DNA from: a virus
DNA: 64,000 nt
Virus record (IMG/VR): IMGVR_UViG_3300037011_000606
Span: 1 to 64,000 of that record
Reading direction: 5' to 3' (one strand)
Below the pieces are notes generated by a model that saw only the letters and a program-made list of their open reading frames with translations, had not been told where the DNA came from and did not search any database. The position numbers and the translations under genes were made by a program. This document shows, one piece after another, positions 45,993-55,025 of this stretch. The stretch's first letter is position 1. Each line of letters opens with the position of its first letter.

Positions 45993-46778
45993 CTAATTCA
46001 TCGTCATATCTTCAACTACTATTGTCTCTATTGCTTCCTTCTCTGTCAGTTCGAACAACTCTGTATACCAAACATCCATAGTGATTTGGCGTCGCCTAAC
46101 CTCCTCCCCAACCACCTGAAAGTCCAAATCAGCAATATTAGATATACCTACCAGAGCAAACAAACAACCTGTAATATCTTCAGCATTATACTTGAAGAAC
46201 TTCCACACATCCATAGCCAGCTGATCAGCTATTAATATCCCATTTAATTGAGCTTTAGGCAATGGTGTGCTTGACTCTGTATCCTTCGTCCAAATATTAA
46301 CTACTAATGTATCAGAGAACATCCCACCGACGTATCTCCTAACCCATGCGTGGTGATAAGTGACACTAACATCTGTATTAGTATCTGGATATGTGGGCCC
46401 TAGAAACTTAATACTCGTATGATATGGATGAGTTCCACCTGCCAACTCATACCATATTGGGTTAAGTGTAGTTACCACTCCACCTACCAACCCAACTACC
46501 TCATCTATTTCCATTGCATAATCCATTTCTAAAACATAGGTTGAAGTTCCAGTCAAGTAGTGAACGATGCTTGTAGAATGATCTACGTGCTTAAAATTAT
46601 TATCCAAAGTTCCAGGCTTCTCCACCTGATGATTAGTATATTCTAGCGTAATCGCCGGAAATTGTTCATAGGTATACTGATTAACATACCTCTTAACTAC
46701 AGTCAGCGTCTTACCGCTAACCACGACTGAGGTTGGCAACCCCTGATATATTATCCTTTTCTGTGCTGCACTTAACAT
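45993..46778 (-). CDS. Tail terminator/completion-type protein, 261 aa
   Basis: Its position before sheath genes and the alpha/beta composition (RYVNQYTYEQFPAITLEYTN, VNIWTKDTESSTP, LNGILIADQLAMDVWKFF) fit a tail terminator protein, which caps the sheath and tube. It is longer than most. Assignment rests on gene order. Confidence 0.5.
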   Translation of the reverse strand: MLSAAQKRIIYQGLPTSVVVSGKTLTVVKRYVNQYTYEQFPAITLEYTNHQVEKPGTLDNNFKHVDHSTSIVHYLTGTSTYVLEMDYAMEIDEVVGLVGGVVTTLNPIWYELAGGTHPYHTSIKFLGPTYPDTNTDVSVTYHHAWVRRYVGGMFSDTLVVNIWTKDTESSTPLPKAQLNGILIADQLAMDVWKFFKYNAEDITGCLFALVGISNIADLDFQVVGEEVRRRQITMDVWYTELFELTEKEAIETIVVEDMTMN

Positions 46779-47161
46779 TAATCCACCTTCGACACACCAT
46801 ATAACATAACATTGAAGCTAGAATATTCCTCAATGCTATGTATCTTCCAAATTATTCCAGCAGCATCTCTCACTTTATCCCCTATCTTAAACGTTGGCAA
46901 ATCATCTCCATCCTCATCTGTTTGCCCCAGCCTATAATACAATACCGAATCTCCAGTATACTTCATTCCATTTGTGCCCAAAGTCAAATTCTGGTTAAAT
47001 TGAGCCACGCCAAGGGGCGTTTGGAATGAAGCTTTGAAATCTACTTCAGTCGCGGGATCCTTAACCACATACCCATCAGCATCTACAGTATCAGGGTCGT
47101 CTATTATCAAAGTGAAATCCTTTTCGAAAGGAATGAATGCGCTGCCCATATCTCCAAACAT
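46778..47161 (-). CDS. Head-tail joining (stopper-like) protein, 127 aa
   Basis: A small beta-barrel pattern (FKASFQTPLGVAQFNQNLTL, YYRLGQTDEDGDDLPTFKIG, DAAGIIWKIHSIEEYSSF) like head-completion/stopper proteins. It lies between the connector-type and tail-terminator-type genes, overlapping the latter by one base. AGGATGATT-type spacing precedes the ATG. Confidence 0.55.
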   Translation of the reverse strand: MFGDMGSAFIPFEKDFTLIIDDPDTVDADGYVVKDPATEVDFKASFQTPLGVAQFNQNLTLGTNGMKYTGDSVLYYRLGQTDEDGDDLPTFKIGDKVRDAAGIIWKIHSIEEYSSFNVMLYGVSKVD

Positions 47162-47172
47162 TTAATCATCCT

Positions 47173-48231
47173 CTAATATTCTCTCCAGCCATACTCATGA
47201 AATGCTGGATTAGTCATATTAAACCCGCGGCTTGGATTATAAGAATGTCCCACATCCTGTAGATAGTTCATCTTCGAAGTATTCACCCACTTCTGATAAT
47301 CCATCATACTCCACTCGCCGGTCTTAAGCTTAACATCAGCTGCTTTAGACCTTATAGATTGCAGCACATAAGCTGGCTCGCGTCTATAACCTCTATCTCT
47401 ATTCATTATTGCGCATTCTTTCTCCCACTCTTTAATTATAGAAGGCAATACCTTATCTAACTCCTTCATAATGGCCCCTATAATAGGCCTTCTAGGAATA
47501 TGAATCCACTTCTTCTCCATAGCTATATGCCATCCAATACTATGCAGAAAATTCCTCATCTTCGGAGTAACACCTATATCCATACCATTCTCATGTATGC
47601 ATACTAAGTCGGGCCTATTAAACACAACGTCAAATGCGGGTTCACTCCCCTCTACACCGACAATCGTTGGAGGAGTAGACAACCCACCCGATTGTACCAA
47701 CACATGACTCATACTCTCTACATTCTTACCGAAGTTATAATCAGCAACCTCATTCGGATCAGCATACGCCCAAACAGCTCTCGCCCAAGGTTTCGGGAAA
47801 GGATTCTGATACATACTATCACTATGTTCCCCTCTGCCCTTAGGTCGCAAGTTTCTATCGGGCAGATTAGTAAGGGCATACTCTAAAGTACCAACATTCG
47901 ACAACTCAATCCTTTGAGATTTAATAGATATCGTTACCCTACACAACCTATCCCACTGTGTATCTCCTAACCTTCCATCCTTAAACAAATCTATATGCAT
48001 TCGGCGAATTCTATCAGCTATCTTATACAACAACCCCTTCACATTATCGAAGGTATTCTCATCAACCAAAGGTTTCTTATCAGCCGGCTTATCAGCATGA
48101 TCTGTTGAAACGAAACCATTAATCAAATCGTAGAAAAATCCGGTCCTGGTCAAACTATCTACAGTTTCAACATTGCCTGTAGTGTATACTTGCGTTGACC
48201 ATGATGCGGTACCTAGCATTGCGCCAGCCAT
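47173..48231 (-). CDS. Virion morphogenesis protein, HK97 gp10-like C-terminus, 352 aa
   Basis: The segment MEKKWIHIPRRPIIGAIMKE (about 235-255) has the PxRPFL-type signature of gp10/gpG virion morphogenesis proteins, followed by a long helix. The N-terminal 200 residues are extra. It would act at the head-tail junction. The start may instead be the Met five codons later. Confidence 0.5.
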   Translation of the reverse strand: MAGAMLGTASWSTQVYTTGNVETVDSLTRTGFFYDLINGFVSTDHADKPADKKPLVDENTFDNVKGLLYKIADRIRRMHIDLFKDGRLGDTQWDRLCRVTISIKSQRIELSNVGTLEYALTNLPDRNLRPKGRGEHSDSMYQNPFPKPWARAVWAYADPNEVADYNFGKNVESMSHVLVQSGGLSTPPTIVGVEGSEPAFDVVFNRPDLVCIHENGMDIGVTPKMRNFLHSIGWHIAMEKKWIHIPRRPIIGAIMKELDKVLPSIIKEWEKECAIMNRDRGYRREPAYVLQSIRSKAADVKLKTGEWSMMDYQKWVNTSKMNYLQDVGHSYNPSRGFNMTNPAFHEYGWREY

Positions 48232-48265
48232 TTGGCATCCCTCGAGGGTATTCCTCTCGGAATAA

Positions 48266-48664
48266 CTACTCTAGATTATCATCTTCTCCACTTTCTATCG
48301 GATCTTCTGGCCTATCATCAAACATAGGCGTTGAAGTACTTATAAAGACGCCACTTCCAATTATTTCGGCCCATGCGTCATCAGCGTCAGCTTTTAACTC
48401 ATTCAACTTCAATTCCCACTCATTCTTAACCTGCAAGTCACCCTGCTTTAACATTGAATACGTCTTACTTATTGCAAAAGATCGCAAGGCGGCCGTTGCC
48501 CTAATAAAACGACGAGCTCCTCTAGAAGTAACCTCATATCCCTGATCTTCCATCCAACCTTGTACATCTTCTATCTTCTGTAGGATGGTATCGTCAGTTA
48601 CCTCTCCAGTACTAATGTTGTTGAGAGCAACTCTCACTTCGTTTATTGTTACATCGGTCGCCAT
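48266..48664 (-). CDS. Head-tail connector (gp6-like adaptor), 132 aa
   Basis: Helical protein with ATDVTINEVRVALNNISTGE at the start, GYEVTSRGARRFIRATAALR and KQGDLQVKNEWELKLNELKA. The all-alpha layout and position just after the capsid gene match adaptor proteins that bind the portal. Most capsid transcripts should end before it because of the terminator at 48674. Confidence 0.6.
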   Translation of the reverse strand: MATDVTINEVRVALNNISTGEVTDDTILQKIEDVQGWMEDQGYEVTSRGARRFIRATAALRSFAISKTYSMLKQGDLQVKNEWELKLNELKADADDAWAEIIGSGVFISTSTPMFDDRPEDPIESGEDDNLE

Positions 48665-48673
48665 GCAAGCACC

Positions 48674-48707
48674 AAAATAAAAAATAAGAGGACTAGTGAG
48701 TCCCCTT
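48674..48707 (-). terminator. Hairpin plus T-run after the major capsid gene
   Basis: On the minus strand, AAGGGGACT pairs with AGTCCTCTT (one G-T) around a 4-nt loop, directly after the capsid stop codon, followed by ATTTTTTATTTT. It mirrors the terminator after the tube gene. Confidence 0.8.
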
Positions 48708-49524
48708 ACGTCAGCAGTCCAGTCAATTCCCTGCCCGCAGCTGAAACTCCCAGCAGCGGCTGCTGGAACTTCGCGACGGCATAGCCCTTGTTGAACTTGG
48801 CTCCACCATCGTACTGGCTCACTATGGTCGGCCCATCCGCGAGCGTAACGAAAGACGCCTTCCTATCTCCGATGATTGCCGTTGCGGCAACCAACGCTGC
48901 ATCTCTCATTATCTCGAGATCGCCAATCATAGTTATGGCACCCGGCAGCACAGTCCTTCCTTCAGGATACGCGCCCCTCACATATGTGTTCGCAAGGAAG
49001 CTCGCATATACCGAGGACTGCATGCATATGACATCAGGCGAGTAACCAAGCTCTTCGAGCGTAGCCACCACCGGCATGATATCATCCATCGGGTTCGTGG
49101 CCGAAGCCTTCCAATTGCCGCCAGACACATCGATCAGTCCAACGAGTACCTCTCCTATCTGCTTGTTCTCCATCCTAGCGAGATCCCTGGCACCATCAGA
49201 TACCTGAACCTGCATCAGATTAAACTTCGACTTGAGCGAAGCCTCATCCGACATGACTATGTGGATGACATTCTTCCAGCACTCGAAGTCCAGATCAGTG
49301 AAAGCAGCTGCATTGATTGCCCCTTCCACATTCTCAGGCACCTTCTCCTGACCAGCCATTACAGTCCCAATCGGGATGTGTGCTATGATCTCATTACCAA
49401 GGTCAAAGACCCGGCAGAGCTTCCTCAGGTTGTACTGTGGCCTGGCCAATCCCAAGATCTCCTCTACGAAGACCTGGGCCTTCATCGCATCCGTAACATT
49501 ATCCTTAATAATTATACCAGCCAT
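48706..49524 (-). CDS. Major capsid protein, HK97 fold, 272 aa
   Basis: GAGGTG upstream fixes ATG 49524; an upstream GTG is less likely. The fold follows HK97 patterns: a short N-arm (IIIKDNVTDAMKAQVF), the E-loop/P-domain region with AAFTDLDFECWKNVIHIVMS, a spine-helix region (MQVQVSDGARDLARMENKQI) and the A-domain with LEELGYSPDVICMQSSVYA. No long delta domain is fused, since a separate scaffold gene precedes it. GC-ending codon bias and its own terminator mark it as the most abundant virion protein. Confidence 0.85.
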   Translation of the reverse strand: MAGIIIKDNVTDAMKAQVFVEEILGLARPQYNLRKLCRVFDLGNEIIAHIPIGTVMAGQEKVPENVEGAINAAAFTDLDFECWKNVIHIVMSDEASLKSKFNLMQVQVSDGARDLARMENKQIGEVLVGLIDVSGGNWKASATNPMDDIMPVVATLEELGYSPDVICMQSSVYASFLANTYVRGAYPEGRTVLPGAITMIGDLEIMRDAALVAATAIIGDRKASFVTLADGPTIVSQYDGGAKFNKGYAVAKFQQPLLGVSAAGRELTGLLT

Positions 49525-49534
49525 GTGTATCACC

Positions 49535-49924
49535 TCACTGCAGAAGCAGTACCTCAGTCTCTGTCGCGGCCTTCACCGCATCCACCATAACGGTTCCTAC
49601 AATGCTCATCAGGGTATCCTTATCCTGAGTAAGCAGAGCAGCAGCCGTTGCATTCCACTTGACGGACTGTCCCTGGAGCTGTATCTCGTTAGCCTTGGCG
49701 ATTATGACACATCCCCTCAGCATAACGCGCAGCTCAACCTGTCCGGCACCTGTAGCTGCGTTCATTGCAACCCCATGGGGCCCAACGCCAGCATCACCAC
49801 AGACATTCCATCCATCAGTATCGAAGATGACAACTTGTCCCTTCGTTACAGTCACACCGGTCTTCGTAAGACCCTTCACGATCAAATACGGAAATCCATC
49901 TCTTGTTATTTCACCTACTGCCAT
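49535..49924 (-). CDS. Head decoration protein, DUF2190-like, 129 aa
   Basis: Small beta-tulip pattern: GLTKTGVTVTKGQVVIFDTD, then PHGVAMNAATGAGQVELRVM and CVIIAKA. This matches the DUF2190/decoration type that sits on capsid surfaces. It lies between scaffold and capsid genes with GC-ending codons. Start follows AGGTGATTTGA. Confidence 0.65.
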   Translation of the reverse strand: MAVGEITRDGFPYLIVKGLTKTGVTVTKGQVVIFDTDGWNVCGDAGVGPHGVAMNAATGAGQVELRVMLRGCVIIAKANEIQLQGQSVKWNATAAALLTQDKDTLMSIVGTVMVDAVKAATETEVLLLQ

Positions 49925-49935
49925 TCAAATCACCT

Positions 49936-50430
49936 CTACTTGAGAGCATCCTCATGCCCAAAGTATTCCTTTCGGATAGTGCGCCTCTTCGCTTCCATCT
50001 CAGAGAGGTTTCTCTCCGCTTCTGTCGGCTGAACTCCAGCAGTCTTCGGCTTGGGGTCGCCAACCGGAGGCTGAACAGACAGCTTCTCAATATCTTCCTT
50101 GAGAACTGTAAGCTCGGTCTTCGAAAGCTTAGTAAGTCGCTCTATATCCTTGGTCTTATCCTCCACTTTGGAGAGTCCCTTCGCAATGCGACCATCAACA
50201 ATGGAATTGAGGAGCTTATCCACTTCCATCTTGTCGATAGCTGCAAGCTGCTTGGACAACTCGTCCACTTTCTGCATAAGGGACGCCTTCTCCTTCTCCA
50301 AAGTCGCCTTCTCCGCCTTTAGAGAATCTATCTCCTGGGCAAGAGTCGCCAACTTCGGGTCGGGCTGCGACCCTGCAGTTGCCGGAGGATACGCTGCATT
50401 ATCAACCTTCTTTTCATCTGTTTCCGGCAT
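49936..50430 (-). CDS. Capsid scaffold protein, 164 aa
   Basis: Residues 25-100 form a long coiled coil (KLATLAQEIDSLKAEKATLE, SLMQKVDELSKQLAAIDKME), followed by a charged C-terminus. This and its place just before the capsid gene are typical of scaffolds. ATG 50430 sits at the start of the transcript from the promoter at 50.47 kb, behind AGGTG. The open frame runs further up but through the TATA region. Confidence 0.75.
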   Translation of the reverse strand: MPETDEKKVDNAAYPPATAGSQPDPKLATLAQEIDSLKAEKATLEKEKASLMQKVDELSKQLAAIDKMEVDKLLNSIVDGRIAKGLSKVEDKTKDIERLTKLSKTELTVLKEDIEKLSVQPPVGDPKPKTAGVQPTEAERNLSEMEAKRRTIRKEYFGHEDALK

Positions 50431-50436
50431 TGAATT

Positions 50437-50498
50437 ACACCTATATATATATATCTCGTACAAAGAATATATACAGGCAGGGAGGGGTATTGACTCTC
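50437..50498 (-). promoter_or_regulatory. Promoter of the scaffold-decoration-capsid unit
   Basis: On the minus strand GAGAGTC (50498-50492) lies about 18 bases before TATATATT (from 50473), followed by CGAGATAT 15 bases later and a further TATATATATATAGG. The GAGAGTC box, TATA box and CGA-ATA element echo the early promoters. The unit is closed by the terminator at 48674. Confidence 0.6.
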
Positions 50499-50868
50499 AA
50501 TTTTCCATGAGCAGCTGAATAATCTCCTCAGTGGATATTCTTAGCTTACTATTCTTTGGGTATGGCCTACTTTGTAATATAGCCAACACCCCTTTCTTAG
50601 TCAAATGTTCCCCATTCTTAAACCTAACCATCACTTCTAAAAACCATTTCTTATCGATGAACCTAGTCATCGTAGAACAATTCTCTATACCATTTATTCT
50701 TACAAACTCTGGCCTAATGGCACAAGTTACACTAATCTCCAATAAGTCCTCTTGTAATCTTCTCAATTGATAAAACCCTCCCCTCACCTCACAGTAAGGG
50801 CAGAGTCTTATCTTCCTCCCTCTTTTGGAGACCTGCACTCCACATATAACCCTATCTAACAACACCAT
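50497..50868 (-). CDS. Hypothetical protein with CPYC motif, 123 aa
   Basis: CPYCEVRGGFYQL near residue 23 and further Cys at about 49 and 64 suggest a metal site; the C-terminal part is a helical domain (HLTKKGVLAILQSRP, STEEIIQLLMEN) that looks like a winged helix. ATG 50868 lies just after the stop of the protease fusion. It may be a late regulator rather than a virion part, since the capsid promoter begins at its 3' end (inference). Confidence 0.5.
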   Translation of the reverse strand: MVLLDRVICGVQVSKRGRKIRLCPYCEVRGGFYQLRRLQEDLLEISVTCAIRPEFVRINGIENCSTMTRFIDKKWFLEVMVRFKNGEHLTKKGVLAILQSRPYPKNSKLRISTEEIIQLLMEN

Positions 50869-50872
50869 ACTA

Positions 50873-53698
50873 CTATGCGATATTGTCAATTCTACATACC
50901 TCACAGGCAGGATTCGCTACTATATTCACTCTATCATATTTCAATATCTTCTTAATTATACTCCGGACAGAGTCCACCAGTACCTCTATCTCAACCGAGA
51001 ACCCCACATACGTCCCTTCCTCGATCTCTTTCTGCTTATCAACATTTGTAATAACCGTATCTATCATTATGGTATCATTCACAAAGTTAACACTAGCTAC
51101 ACTCCCATCCATATCCTCAAGATAATGGGGCCCCACACATACAGATATACCCATCATCCTTTCGGGCCTGTCCCTAACAACCTCTGGTGAGAACCATTCT
51201 CCATTCCACACTCCATAGGAGAAAGCGGCCCCTCCCACATGGAAAAGACCATCTGGCCCCTTACCAAACTTACTAACGCTCATCATCATCCTACTCTTAA
51301 CAATCTGCTCCCCCTTCTCCAAAGATAACTTGGACACTTCTACCTTACTCCACTTCCAATAATTAACCTCAGGAGAACTTCTCACCGCTTCATAAGTCCC
51401 CTGCAGTACTCCACCCAGGAAGTTATACCTCTTACACAAGGGCGTATCATCCAACACTATTACTTTTCCTGAATCCTTACGCTCAGTCCAAGACATCATA
51501 TCCTTGGTCTTATTACCAGGCGACCCCGGAGGTAAGAACTCAGGCCCTTCCTTACCCCTTTGAGAGAAGTCCTTGGCATAAGGCTTCCTAATAGCTCCCT
51601 CTGACTTACCCACAGGATCCTCAGTCAGCACCATCATATTATCCTCTATAAACAAATCCCAATGCTTGGTGCTCTCCTTCCACCAGTGGTAACTCAGTAC
51701 AAACTCTCTAACCTCACATCCAACCTTCTCCAAGTGGCTAATCTCTAAGAAGCTAAGCTGTTTAGCATCCTCCTTAGATGTCACTGCGAAGTAATGCTTG
51801 CCAAACCTTTCAACCAAATAAGACCTCTTATCATACTTTGACACCACCGTAAAGATGGTATCTAGAGCATAAACATACTTATCCCTGATCTCCATCCTTT
51901 TATCCTTATTCTCGAACTCCCAATATCTATACTCCTTAGGAATAGTATCCTTAACTCTCTGAGGTAAGGCGCTAATCCCCATCTGTGGTATATATTCACT
52001 CTTCTTCAGAACAAGGGGTCTGTCCTCAGTGCTCTTAGTAACCCATTTTCCATCCAGCTTTTTCATCTCGAACATCTGAGGATATCCTTCTAACCAAAAC
52101 TCCTTATAATCTTCCAATTGAGCGCCCCACTCTACTATTCCTTGTTCTGAAAGCTGCGCAACACCCTCAATATCCTCGCTACCATTTTCTCCGTCCACGG
52201 TCAACACCCCATTATTAACCCTATACTGATACACTCTTTCCACAGTATCATTCATCTTAAAATACATACCAGGTATCTTCCTAGCACTCTCCAAAATACT
52301 CTTGAGCCTATCTACCTCATCCTTACATACTCTACCAACACTCAACCCCACCATCCTTACCTTCTCACCATACTGATATACCCTGCGGGCTGTTAACTCT
52401 ACACCATCTCCCACAGCCAACTTCAACCCACTATTAACCTTCCCTATAAATACAAACACACCATCAAATACATCCTCTTTAGGAGTATCTATTCTTGCAT
52501 CTCCACCCAACCCCACATAATACTCATTATTTCCTAACTCTTTAACCACCATTCCAACAAATTCCAACGTATTACTATAGACAAAGTACCCCTTCCCCTC
52601 AATCTCTCTTATCAATACGGGCCTAGTCTCCTTCATCAAATATCTCTCTAGGGTTAGCTCATCATCTATATAAGTCGTCCATCCGGCCATACAGCAAGGA
52701 TAACCTTCAAATTGACGCTCGACTCGACTAATCCTCTCATTAAACACCATACTGCTAAGGTTCTCATCCCACCAATGGACATCTGTCAATTGCACCTGAT
52801 ACTTGAGATCCTCTCCCTTAACTAGAGTACTTGCCCCTCTTAAGAATCCTTCTACCCTCATCTCAGGATCCTTAGAAACAATAATACCCTCCAGCATTAT
52901 CTCCTTGACATCTTTTGCTTTGAGCATGCCGGTAAAACAAGGAAGCCTTCTAGACACATCCATCCCATTGTCCATTATCACAAACACTTCGCCATCTACC
53001 TTATGCACCTGCACTCTCACTCCTTTAGAAAGCCGTTGTACCGAAACAGGGAATTTCAACAACTGTCCAGCTAGAGAGCTCAGCCCGTATAGGACAGTTG
53101 AAACTTCCTTAGGCTTAAAGTACTTCCCTGGTCTCGTGATGCCTTTATCCGACACCATAAACATCGGGTTAGGACTCTCTGATATATAGTTGGAGCTATA
53201 CACAGGTATATAACTCCCATCAGGCTGAGCAGTATGCAAAACCACTCTACTCGCATACTTCCCCATCAACTCATTTATATTACCTTCAGGCCCCTTAACC
53301 ACAATATCTATATTTCCTTTAGTCCTTCCCTTAGTTACAATCTCTCCAGTTAGAGATAAGGACCCACTCACATTAAATGGTAGCAGAAGCTCTAGAGCCT
53401 TCGTCAGAGTAATCTCTTCATTGGAGCTCTCTTCCATCTTCTTAGTATCCTCTACCCTTCCTAACGTTAACCTATCCAATTCATCCTTGATTCCATGATC
53501 CAGCCCCAACTCTTTCAACCTCTCAACAAGGAGTTTATGTGTATTGTAGAAATCCTCCTTCGTCCAAACATACCCATCGGTAACAAACTCTCCACTTTTC
53601 CACTGGGCGAAAGCCTCATGCAATTTATGATGTATCATTAACACCTCACTCTCACCCAGCTTACCGACAGTCTCCACTAATCCCATATTTAACTTCAT
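50873..53698 (-). CDS. Nucleotidyltransferase-like + DNA-ligase-like + prohead protease fusion, 941 aa
   Basis: Residues 100-136 resemble a Pol-beta-type nucleotidyltransferase (SLTGEIVTKGRTKGNIDIVV), with Asn where the first catalytic Asp of DxD is expected. Residues 215-390 follow the ATP-dependent DNA ligase core: QRLSKGVRVQVHK in place of KxDGxRxQ (no Lys at the adenylation site), NGMDVSRRLP, MLEGIIV, FNERISRVE and VGMVVKE. Residues about 795-941 match an XkdF/S78-type prohead protease: VWNGEWFSPEVV, VGPHYLED (His), DGSVASV, VGFSVEIE (Ser), VNIVANPACEVC. Position between portal and scaffold fits the maturation protease. The enzyme-like parts look inactive and may bind DNA or nucleotides. 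About 400 residues in the middle (390-790) are unassigned. Confidence 0.7.
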   Translation of the reverse strand: MKLNMGLVETVGKLGESEVLMIHHKLHEAFAQWKSGEFVTDGYVWTKEDFYNTHKLLVERLKELGLDHGIKDELDRLTLGRVEDTKKMEESSNEEITLTKALELLLPFNVSGSLSLTGEIVTKGRTKGNIDIVVKGPEGNINELMGKYASRVVLHTAQPDGSYIPVYSSNYISESPNPMFMVSDKGITRPGKYFKPKEVSTVLYGLSSLAGQLLKFPVSVQRLSKGVRVQVHKVDGEVFVIMDNGMDVSRRLPCFTGMLKAKDVKEIMLEGIIVSKDPEMRVEGFLRGASTLVKGEDLKYQVQLTDVHWWDENLSSMVFNERISRVERQFEGYPCCMAGWTTYIDDELTLERYLMKETRPVLIREIEGKGYFVYSNTLEFVGMVVKELGNNEYYVGLGGDARIDTPKEDVFDGVFVFIGKVNSGLKLAVGDGVELTARRVYQYGEKVRMVGLSVGRVCKDEVDRLKSILESARKIPGMYFKMNDTVERVYQYRVNNGVLTVDGENGSEDIEGVAQLSEQGIVEWGAQLEDYKEFWLEGYPQMFEMKKLDGKWVTKSTEDRPLVLKKSEYIPQMGISALPQRVKDTIPKEYRYWEFENKDKRMEIRDKYVYALDTIFTVVSKYDKRSYLVERFGKHYFAVTSKEDAKQLSFLEISHLEKVGCEVREFVLSYHWWKESTKHWDLFIEDNMMVLTEDPVGKSEGAIRKPYAKDFSQRGKEGPEFLPPGSPGNKTKDMMSWTERKDSGKVIVLDDTPLCKRYNFLGGVLQGTYEAVRSSPEVNYWKWSKVEVSKLSLEKGEQIVKSRMMMSVSKFGKGPDGLFHVGGAAFSYGVWNGEWFSPEVVRDRPERMMGISVCVGPHYLEDMDGSVASVNFVNDTIMIDTVITNVDKQKEIEEGTYVGFSVEIEVLVDSVRSIIKKILKYDRVNIVANPACEVCRIDNIA

Positions 53699-55014
53699 TG
53701 AGACTCCTCCTCATCATCTGTATCATCTGTAGAACCCCCAGGTTCATCATCCACAGGCCCAGCCGGAGTTTTATCCGTACTCGGTAATCCGCCTTCCGGA
53801 GTTCCTGGCATTGCTCCGCCACCAGTCTTCGGAGGCATTATCTGTGCATCCAACATATACTGTTCAATATCCAAGATCCTGAACATCTCGCGCTTGGTCA
53901 TGGTACCATTTGCCACCGCATATGTACAAGCTCTTAACAGCTGATAGTCTATTGGCGCAGCCTCAACCCACTGGTGCTTCACCCTGTAAACAAATGGGTC
54001 CTGCCCCATCGACCTAACAATGTTATCATACCACTGCTTCTCCAAATTCCTTCTCATAAACAACTGTTCCCAACCAACTGGGCCTTGATACAACGCTAGT
54101 AAAGCCGCATCCAAAGTGGCCCTTGTCGTAGTCTTCTCCCTACCTAGCAAAGTCTTAGGTATCCCCCAATTGCCTATGATCTCTTCATCACACTTCTCAA
54201 TCGAACGGATAATCGCCATCAAATCTGGCTTAAGATCAATGACCTTCGCCTCAATCTTCTTATTATATATAACCGACTGCCCGGGCTTCAACTGATCCCT
54301 AAAAGAATTCATTGCTGTCGCTTTTTCTGCCTGTCCTCTAATATCTGACGTGTCCATGCAGAACAGTCCTATCGGCGCCCAATGCCTCTTGGAAGACTCT
54401 TTGAGATCCCTCTCATACAACAACTTCGACTTGATGGGGCTCATGACCGTTGCTATCGAAGAAATACCCGTCTTATCTACTTCCATTGAGTCTAGAGCGA
54501 AGTACAACACCTCATTAGGTTTTAATATTCTCTCCCCACCAACTGTTCTATATATATAATAATTAATCTCCAGAGTCTTCTCATTAACCACTGGAGTAAT
54601 ATTACTGGAGATTAACGGAACCAAACTAGCTATATTCCCTTCACTATCTTTGGCTATCTCCCAGCCACAAGCACCATAAATATGTCGCTTAATAACAGTG
54701 GTATACAGCGCATTATCCATATTAACCAATCTATTAATCAGATCCACCTTTTCTTTGATCTTCTTACATATATCTGCACTAGGCCCCGTTACCGAGGTTC
54801 TAAAACCCTTCCTCACAGTATAATACCCAACAGAGTTAATGCTCCTCCTAACAATAGACACCTTCTTATAACCATCATATAACGTATTAACCGTAATATC
54901 ATCATTTTCAATCGTGAGCATGCTCTCCACATTCCAGATAGTAGACAATGCCCTACCATTATCTGGATACTTTCCCGTCAATCTCTGCCCTAGCGTTCTC
55001 CTTACAGCTTCCAT
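53695..55014 (-). CDS. Portal protein, 439 aa
   Basis: Follows the large terminase gene and precedes the protease. Portal-like segments: SINSVGYYTVRKGFRTSV, IYGACGWEIAKDSEG, LKPNEVLYFALDSME, then WGIPKTLLGREKTTTRATLD, a wing/stem region found in most portals. The C-terminal 55 residues are acidic and Pro/Gly-rich. It forms the dodecameric DNA gate. Confidence 0.85.
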   Translation of the reverse strand: MEAVRRTLGQRLTGKYPDNGRALSTIWNVESMLTIENDDITVNTLYDGYKKVSIVRRSINSVGYYTVRKGFRTSVTGPSADICKKIKEKVDLINRLVNMDNALYTTVIKRHIYGACGWEIAKDSEGNIASLVPLISSNITPVVNEKTLEINYYIYRTVGGERILKPNEVLYFALDSMEVDKTGISSIATVMSPIKSKLLYERDLKESSKRHWAPIGLFCMDTSDIRGQAEKATAMNSFRDQLKPGQSVIYNKKIEAKVIDLKPDLMAIIRSIEKCDEEIIGNWGIPKTLLGREKTTTRATLDAALLALYQGPVGWEQLFMRRNLEKQWYDNIVRSMGQDPFVYRVKHQWVEAAPIDYQLLRACTYAVANGTMTKREMFRILDIEQYMLDAQIMPPKTGGGAMPGTPEGGLPSTDKTPAGPVDDEPGGSTDDTDDEEESQ

Positions 55015-55025
55015 TTTAACACCTC

